Shown: piece by piece, positions 59,424 through 64,000 of the stretch | Numbering within the stretch: the first letter of the stretch is position 1 | Layout: each line of letters opens with the position of its first letter | NCBI RefSeq assembly: GCF_020707215.1 | Contig: NZ_JAJFET010000004.1 | Location: 186,001 to 250,000 of the forward strand | DNA: 64,000 bases | Source of the DNA: Sphingomonas sp. PL-96 | GTDB taxonomy: Bacteria; Pseudomonadota; Alphaproteobacteria; Sphingomonadales; Sphingomonadaceae | Reading direction: 5' to 3' | Made by a program: the position numbers and the translations under genes | The notes under the pieces: generated by a model | The model's input: the letters and a program-made list of their open reading frames with translations, nothing else | What the model was told of the DNA's origin: nothing | The model's database searches: none

Positions 59424-59890
59424 CAGACCGTCTCCGCCGGGAGGCCCGCCGCGCGCTTGATAGCGGCGCGGATGCGGGGATAGGTGGCGCAGCGGCAGAT
59501 GTTGCCCGACATGGCCGCGTCGATCGCGGCATCGTCCGGCGCAGGATTGCGTCCCAGCAGGGCCGCTGCCGACATGATCTGGCCCGACTGGCAATAGCCG
59601 CACTGGACGACCTCAACGTCCAGCCACGCTTCCTGCACCTTGCGACCGATCTCGGTTCCGCCGACCGCCTCCACGGTGGTGACGTTGCGATTGCCTACGG
59701 CAGAGACCGGCAGCACGCAGCTGCGCGCCGGCTTGCCATCGACATGCACGGTGCAGGCGCCGCATTGGGCGATGCCGCAGCCGAACTTGGTGCCGGTCAG
59801 GCCGACCACGTCGCGCAGCACCCACAAAAGCGGCATGTCGGGCGGCACGTCGACTTCGCGTGCCTCGCCATTGATCAGGATCGTCGTCAC
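59423..59890 (-). CDS. 2Fe-2S subunit of the molybdenum hydroxylase (IorA-like)
   Basis: A 155-residue iron-sulfur protein with two clusters. The plant-type ferredoxin motif is [16 protein letters not shown] (about 38) with the fourth Cys in ARSCVLP. The C-terminal helical cluster is CGYCQSG and CRCATY. It has no signal of its own and is expected to be carried across the membrane with the Tat-tagged large subunit. Two GTG codons compete; GTG 59890 is preferred because AGAGG is five bases upstream, while GTG 59896 would touch it. First gene of the three-gene operon. Confidence 0.93.
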   Translation of the reverse strand: MTTILINGEAREVDVPPDMPLLWVLRDVVGLTGTKFGCGIAQCGACTVHVDGKPARSCVLPVSAVGNRNVTTVEAVGGTEIGRKVQEAWLDVEVVQCGYCQSGQIMSAAALLGRNPAPDDAAIDAAMSGNICRCATYPRIRAAIKRAAGLPAETV

Positions 59891-60066
59891 GCGCACCTCT
59901 ATAATCCCGCTTTATCAAGGCTGTACGGCCGCCAACCACATCCTACAACCGGTATCACTCACGGCCCGCCCTTGGCGGCTCGCACGCGCGGATGCGGTCA
60001 GTCTAACGCGAGGCGCTCTCCAAAGGTTGCGCTTTGCCCCCCCTCCTGGCAGCAAGGAAAAGTGCC

Positions 60067-60279
60067 TCAGTCGCGTTGCGTGCGCATGGCGCGCGCAAGG
60101 GCATTGTCTCCCAGAGCCGAAAGGATTTCCCCGAACGAAGTGTCGCTCTCGTCCTGCCCGAGCTTGAAGCGGGCGCTCGATCGGACGACGATCGCACGGA
60201 AGGCTATGACATGCGCGAGCAGCCCCGCATAGCGCGCACCCATGCGCTCGACGCACCAGTTGATCTGCCACTCCGCCAA
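60067..60279 (-). pseudogene. Fragment of an unknown protein (C-terminal part)
   Basis: A 70-codon frame with protein-like composition: RMGARYAGLLAHVIAFRAI, then SARFKLGQDESDTSFGEI. FKLGQDE-type strands recall FMN-binding split-barrel regulators (PaiB-like), but I am not sure. The only start is a TTG without SD. The upstream frame is closed by TGA at 60307-60309, inside the hairpin repeat, so it looks like a truncated 3' end. Confidence 0.4.
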
Positions 60280-60290
60280 GGCCGCGGAGC
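60263..60290 (-). repeat. Hairpin repeat copy 2
   Basis: ATCTGCCACTCCGCCA plus a palindromic CCGCGG-containing half matches 46468-46495 at 26 of 28 bases. It overlaps the 5' end of the protein fragment at 60067-60279. Confidence 0.55.
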
Positions 60291-60321
60291 GGCGCTGTTG
60301 TAGGTGTCACGGTCGACGAGT

Positions 60322-60375
60322 GACATTCCGCGGTGACAACGGGAAGCGCACGTCCATCAGCACCACCAGCAGGCT
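60322..60375 (-). pseudogene. Second IS6-like transposase remnant (short)
   Basis: The minus strand reads SLLVVLMDVRFPLSPRNV followed by TRRP and a stop. This corresponds to the same helix-turn-helix stretch as the remnant at 55480-55702 (LVVLMYVRFPLSLRNV in intact relatives) and is better preserved there. Nothing else of the element remains. Confidence 0.5.
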
Positions 60376-60376
60376 T

Positions 60377-60411
60377 GCGAGGGGTGGGGCATGATCCACC
60401 CTACCCCTCGC
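60377..60411 (-). terminator. Hairpin after the M20 amidohydrolase gene
   Basis: GCGAGGGGTGGGG (60377-60389) pairs with the complement in CACCCTACCCCTCGC (60397-60411) over about 13 bp with one or two imperfect pairs. It is 46 bases beyond the minus-strand stop. No T-run. Confidence 0.5.
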
Positions 60412-60456
60412 GAACTACAAACCGTGCACCTCGTCTGACGTGGCCCGAGTTCCGGC

Positions 60457-62064
60457 CTATTGTGGCGTCACCGTGGGATATTTGACGCCGAGCTGGTCCA
60501 GGTAGCTCGGGTATTTGTCCGGATCGTAATAGAATTTCTCCATCTGCGGGCGCAGCCGCTCCATGACGTCCTTGTTCAGCCAGATCGCCGGCTTCTCCAG
60601 AATCGGAGCATAGCGGTCGGTCTTCAGCTGGACGTCGGTGAAATAGGTCTTGGCGTCGGCGATCAGCTTGGGGCTGGTCATCAGGTCGAGCACCGTCATC
60701 GCCACTGCCTTGGCCCCCGCGACCGCCCCCTTGTGGGCAATCGGCGTCGCCATCGCCATCGCCGAGGTGACGTTGTGGCCGATCATGTTGGGGATGTTGG
60801 ACGGATAACGCACGGTGATGGTCGGTACCGCCCACATGATGTCGCCGATATCGTCGGAACCGCCGCCCATCGACTTCGGCCGATTCTCCGGCGTCGAGAG
60901 ATCCGCGACGACATTCCGCAGCGGCTCCACCTTGCGCTGGTTGGTTTCCTGCACCGCGCGCGCGAAGGCCTGGTCGTCGGCCGACCATTGCGGCATGCCG
61001 ACCGCCTTGATGTTGCGCCATGCCGCTTCCGCAAGCGGCTTGTTGCCGAAATTGGGCGCGGCATAGCCCAGGATGCGGCGTTCCACGGTCGTCCCGGTTG
61101 CCTTGGCCGCGGCCTCCGAGATCTCGTTGCCGGTGTCAAAGAGCGACTTCACCGCGCCGAACGTGCGATCCCGGAAATAATACCAGACCGACGCCTTACC
61201 CGGCACGACGTTGGGCTGGCCGCCGCCCTCGGTGATCACATAATGCGAGCGCTGCGTCACCGGCAGGTGCTCGCGCCGGTAGTTCCACGCCGTGTCCATG
61301 ATCTCGACGGCGTCCAGCGCGCTGTGTCCGTCCCAGGGATCCCCGGCGGCGTGCGCGGTTTTGCCGTGGAAGGTATATTCGACCGAGACCATGCCGTTCT
61401 GGCCTTGGTCGCCATATGCCGTGGTGAAGTCGCTCGAGACGTGGGTGAAGATGCACGCGTCGACATCCTTGAACAGGCCTGCCTGGACATAATAGGCCTT
61501 GGTCGCGAGCAGTTCCTCGGCAACCCCCGGCCACAGCATCAGGCGACCGGGGATGTGGTTCTTCTCCATCACCTGCTTGGCAGCGATTGCGGCTGCGATG
61601 ACCAGCGGCATGCCCGAATTATGCCCCTCGCCATGGCCCGGAGCACCTTCCAGCAGCGGCTTGACGTTGGGGATGCCCGGCACCTGCGAGACGCCGAGCA
61701 GGTCGTCGATGTCGCTGCCCAGCGCGATCAGCGGCCCGCCGCTGCCCCAGGTTGCTGTGAACGCGGTCGGGATGCCGGCCACGCCGCGAGTGACCGTGAA
61801 GCCGTTCTTCTCGAGAATGTCGGCGAGATACGCGGAGGTGCGAACTTCCTGAAAGCCGGGTTCGGCATAGGAAAACACCTGGTCGACCATGACCTGGATC
61901 TGCTTGGCCTGGGCATCGACAGCGGCAGCCGCGGCAGCCTTCTGAGCCTTGCTCGCGCCCTTCGGCGCGCCCGCGGCTTGAGCGACGACGGGTTGAAGGG
62001 CGAGCGCAAGCGCTGATGCGCCAGCCGCAAGAGTACGCAGGCGGTGCGGAATGGACGTGTTCAT
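60457..62064 (-). CDS. Exported M20-family amidohydrolase (AbgB/HipO-like)
   Basis: A 535-residue protein with a signal peptide (about 1-30, ALALALQPVVAQAAG). M20D-type features are ALGSDIDDLLG (about 115), GHGEGHNSGMPLVIAAAIA (about 143-161), WPGVAEEL with the catalytic Glu (about 180), FTHVSSDF and the dimerisation segment FHGKTAHAAGDPWDG. Such enzymes cleave N-acyl or p-aminobenzoyl amino acids. GGAG is five bases before ATG 62064. It follows the TonB receptor by 22 bases, so uptake and hydrolysis of the same acylated or peptide-like substrate is likely. Confidence 0.9.
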   Translation of the reverse strand: MNTSIPHRLRTLAAGASALALALQPVVAQAAGAPKGASKAQKAAAAAAVDAQAKQIQVMVDQVFSYAEPGFQEVRTSAYLADILEKNGFTVTRGVAGIPTAFTATWGSGGPLIALGSDIDDLLGVSQVPGIPNVKPLLEGAPGHGEGHNSGMPLVIAAAIAAKQVMEKNHIPGRLMLWPGVAEELLATKAYYVQAGLFKDVDACIFTHVSSDFTTAYGDQGQNGMVSVEYTFHGKTAHAAGDPWDGHSALDAVEIMDTAWNYRREHLPVTQRSHYVITEGGGQPNVVPGKASVWYYFRDRTFGAVKSLFDTGNEISEAAAKATGTTVERRILGYAAPNFGNKPLAEAAWRNIKAVGMPQWSADDQAFARAVQETNQRKVEPLRNVVADLSTPENRPKSMGGGSDDIGDIMWAVPTITVRYPSNIPNMIGHNVTSAMAMATPIAHKGAVAGAKAVAMTVLDLMTSPKLIADAKTYFTDVQLKTDRYAPILEKPAIWLNKDVMERLRPQMEKFYYDPDKYPSYLDQLGVKYPTVTPQ

Positions 62065-62086
62065 AAGGGCTCCTGGTTCGGCTGCG

Positions 62087-64000
62087 TCAGAATTTCACGC
62101 TGGCGGCGATGCGGAACACCCGCCCGACGACATCGTAGAGTGACCGGTTCGTCTGGGAGTAGGCGGGCACATTGTTTGCGTCCGGGCCGTTGCCGATCAG
62201 CACCGGCTTGCGGTTGAACAGGTTGTTGGCGACCAGCGTGAGCCTCGCCTCATGCCCATCGGCATCGAACTTCACGCTGACGGAGGTATCGACGTAGAAG
62301 GCGCCTGCGATGTGGTTGTCGTTGATCGTGCGATACTGGGTCGAGGAGGTCGGGCAGTTTGCCGTGCATTCGATGTAATCGTTGCCGTAGACGCCGTCGC
62401 TGAAGCCCCGACCGACGAGATTGAAGGTGAAGGGTTCGACGTCGTAGAAGGCGCTGACCCGGTAGATCCAGTTCGGGGCGCTGTAGCTGCCGGCCAGGCT
62501 GCCGCCGTTCACCCCGGCATAGTCGATCGGGAAGATCCCGTTGTCGATCACGTTCTGGATGTAGTGGGTGGCATTGGCATGGATGCTGAGGGTGCCGGGC
62601 AGGCCATCCGAAATGCTGCTCAGTGCCGTGCGGTAGCTCGCCTCGATGTCGAAGCCCTTCTCCTTCTGGCTGGCGAAGTTGAACGGCTGGAGGATGATGC
62701 GGCTGAGCGCGCCGTCGGTGTAGACGATGTTGCTGCAATAGGCGTCGATGCCCAGGTTGTAGCAGTTGTCGACGGTGTTCTGCGACGTGATGGTGCCGAT
62801 CGCCTTGCGGATGCGGATGTCGTAATAGTCGAACGACGCGCTGAAGCCCGGCAGGAAACTGGGCGTGAGCACGATGCCTGCTGTCCAGGTGTTGGCAGCC
62901 TCCGGCTTGAGCGCCTGGTTGCCGACGGTGTTTTCGATGAACTGGAACGAGCCCGCACCCACCGGCGAGTTCGTCGGCAGGATGACGGTGTTGGTGCGCG
63001 CGGTGCCGGCGGCGAACAGCTCCGAAAGATTGGGTGCGCGGATGTCGTGGCTATAGGTGCCGCGCAGCTTGATGTCGGGAAGCGGCGTGTAGGTGCCGCC
63101 GATCTTCCACGTCTGTACCGAGCCGGAGGTCGAATAGTCGGTGTAGCGGCCGGCAGCGTTGAGCGTGACGCCGGGGAGCAGCGGCGCGTCGATCTCCAGG
63201 AACGCCTCCTTCACCGTGTATTGCCCTTGGTTGGGCAGATAGTTGCCGTAGAGCCAGCGGCTGGTCGTCGTGCCGTTGGCATTGACGACCGGCTGGAACT
63301 GCTCTTCGACGAAGCCGCTGATCTGCTCCTTGCGATATTCCCCGCCAAAGGCGATCGCCAGCGCGCCGCCCGGTAGCTGGAACAGCTGCCCGCTGAGGCT
63401 GAACGCGGCGACGTCCTGCTTGATCGTCTCGTTGCGGTAGGGCTGCTCGCCGTAGATGTAGGCCAGGGCTTCCGCCGACGGTCCGGTCGTGCCCAGGCGG
63501 TCGATCGGCACGCAGCCGTTGCCGGCTGCGGTGAGCGTGGAGCGGCACACGATCGTCCCGGCGGGGATGCCGGCGGCGTTGCCCGCGGGCGCGAACACCG
63601 CATCCTGCGCCAGCGCCATACGCTCGACGCTCCAGGTGTTGGTCAGCTCGGCATGAACCTTGGCGGTCCCATGCTGATAATAGGCGTCCCAGCTCCAGCG
63701 GTTGTCGAACAACGTGAACTTGCCGGTGGCGCCGGCGACATAGCGGTAGACGTCGCGGACGTTGTCGCTGCCGGGTACCGGGAACCCGGCATTGCTGGTC
63801 CCCATGGTGAACGAGGACGCGCCCGCCGCTGTCAGCGCAGCGGCCACGGACGGATATTGCTGCAGCAGATAGGCATTGTCGCGCTGAATGGTGACGCCGG
63901 TGCTGGGCGTCTGCTGGTAGAAGCTGGCACCGGTGTAGCGGTTCCAGGAGAACTGGCCGTACACCTGGAGCGCGTCGGACACGTCGAACGACGTGCGGTT
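62087..64000 (-). CDS. TonB-dependent receptor, C-terminal 637 residues (5' end outside window)
   Basis: The frame is open through the right edge, so the N-terminus and plug are missing. What remains is most of the beta-barrel: alternating aromatic strands, LRGTYSHDIRAPNLSELFAAG in the middle, and the end GRVFRIAASVKF with a terminal Phe. It shares many segments with the receptor at 52184-55255 (RAPNLSELF, FSASFDYYDIRI, NRSLYD), so the two are paralogues of the peptide/oligomer class. The barrel contains Cys pairs in loops (CYNLGIDAYC, CTANCP). It is followed by the M20 amidohydrolase. Confidence 0.93.
   Translation of the reverse strand, partial: NRTSFDVSDALQVYGQFSWNRYTGASFYQQTPSTGVTIQRDNAYLLQQYPSVAAALTAAGASSFTMGTSNAGFPVPGSDNVRDVYRYVAGATGKFTLFDNRWSWDAYYQHGTAKVHAELTNTWSVERMALAQDAVFAPAGNAAGIPAGTIVCRSTLTAAGNGCVPIDRLGTTGPSAEALAYIYGEQPYRNETIKQDVAAFSLSGQLFQLPGGALAIAFGGEYRKEQISGFVEEQFQPVVNANGTTTSRWLYGNYLPNQGQYTVKEAFLEIDAPLLPGVTLNAAGRYTDYSTSGSVQTWKIGGTYTPLPDIKLRGTYSHDIRAPNLSELFAAGTARTNTVILPTNSPVGAGSFQFIENTVGNQALKPEAANTWTAGIVLTPSFLPGFSASFDYYDIRIRKAIGTITSQNTVDNCYNLGIDAYCSNIVYTDGALSRIILQPFNFASQKEKGFDIEASYRTALSSISDGLPGTLSIHANATHYIQNVIDNGIFPIDYAGVNGGSLAGSYSAPNWIYRVSAFYDVEPFTFNLVGRGFSDGVYGNDYIECTANCPTSSTQYRTINDNHIAGAFYVDTSVSVKFDADGHEARLTLVANNLFNRKPVLIGNGPDANNVPAYSQTNRSLYDVVGRVFRIAASVKF

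Larger units (their letters stand above)
59891..60456. other. Gap holding decayed coding remnants and repeats
   Basis: No intact gene is seen in these 566 bases. From left to right there is about 170 bases without signal apart from the operon leader, a 70-codon protein remnant (60067-60279), a hairpin repeat (60263-60290), a short IS6-like transposase piece (60322-60375) and a hairpin that probably ends the M20 transcript (60377-60411). Confidence 0.6.

Overview
The window looks like chromosomal DNA of a sphingomonad (Alphaproteobacteria, Sphingomonas-like). The DNA is uniformly GC-rich. The FabI and AroC sequences and their GTGA-coupled gene order fit that group, as do the many TonB-dependent receptors, HWE/HisKA_2 kinases and small REC-only regulators. 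I see no rRNA, tRNA, CRISPR array, prophage or intact insertion sequence. The only mobile-element traces are two decayed pieces of an IS6-like transposase.

Region 1 (1-5.3 kb) is housekeeping: the tail of a probable J-domain chaperone, a YihY/BrkB membrane protein, fabI, a GNAT acetyltransferase and aroC, all overlapping or tightly spaced and closed by an intrinsic terminator. A secreted Thr/Ser/Gly-rich protein and a YghZ-like aldo/keto reductase follow. Region 2 (5.5-9.4 kb) is one 1284-codon gene. It fuses an unrecognised helical domain, a complete MurF-like ligase and a penicillin-binding-protein fold that has lost its catalytic serines.

Region 3 (9.4-22.2 kb, minus strand) is a type I secretion locus: a giant BapA-like adhesin with three long (Asp-Ala)n tracts, then TolC, ABC and HlyD components, with a small alpha/beta hydrolase coupled at the end. 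Region 4 (22.4-31.8 kb) is a signalling block: a PAS-PAS-PAS-pseudoreceiver-LuxR regulator, a GH5-like hydrolase, two kinase/REC pairs around a Crp-type regulator, a coiled-coil envelope protein and an OmpR-type regulator. A 34-codon membrane peptide and an orphan secreted protein in less GC-rich DNA follow.

Region 5 (33.7-40.1 kb) is an ECF sigma - FecR - STN-type TonB receptor signalling set with an S1/P1-nuclease-like gene and a small zinc-ribbon protein. Region 6 (40.1-46.3 kb) holds a DUF1206 protein, a PAS-GGDEF cyclase, two small proteins and a membrane GGDEF-EAL protein that converges on an RpfF-like (DSF synthase) gene. Region 7 (46.5-64 kb, all minus strand) is catabolic: a TonB receptor - M14 peptidase - M20 peptidase - threonine-synthase-like operon, a molybdenum hydroxylase operon (2Fe-2S, Mo subunit, triheme cytochrome c) bracketed by IS6-like remnants, and a second TonB receptor - M20 amidohydrolase pair cut by the window edge.

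The most unusual items are the MurF/pseudo-PBP fusion, the (Asp-Ala)n adhesin, the RpfF/GGDEF-EAL convergent pair, and regulators with degenerate receiver or ATPase domains.
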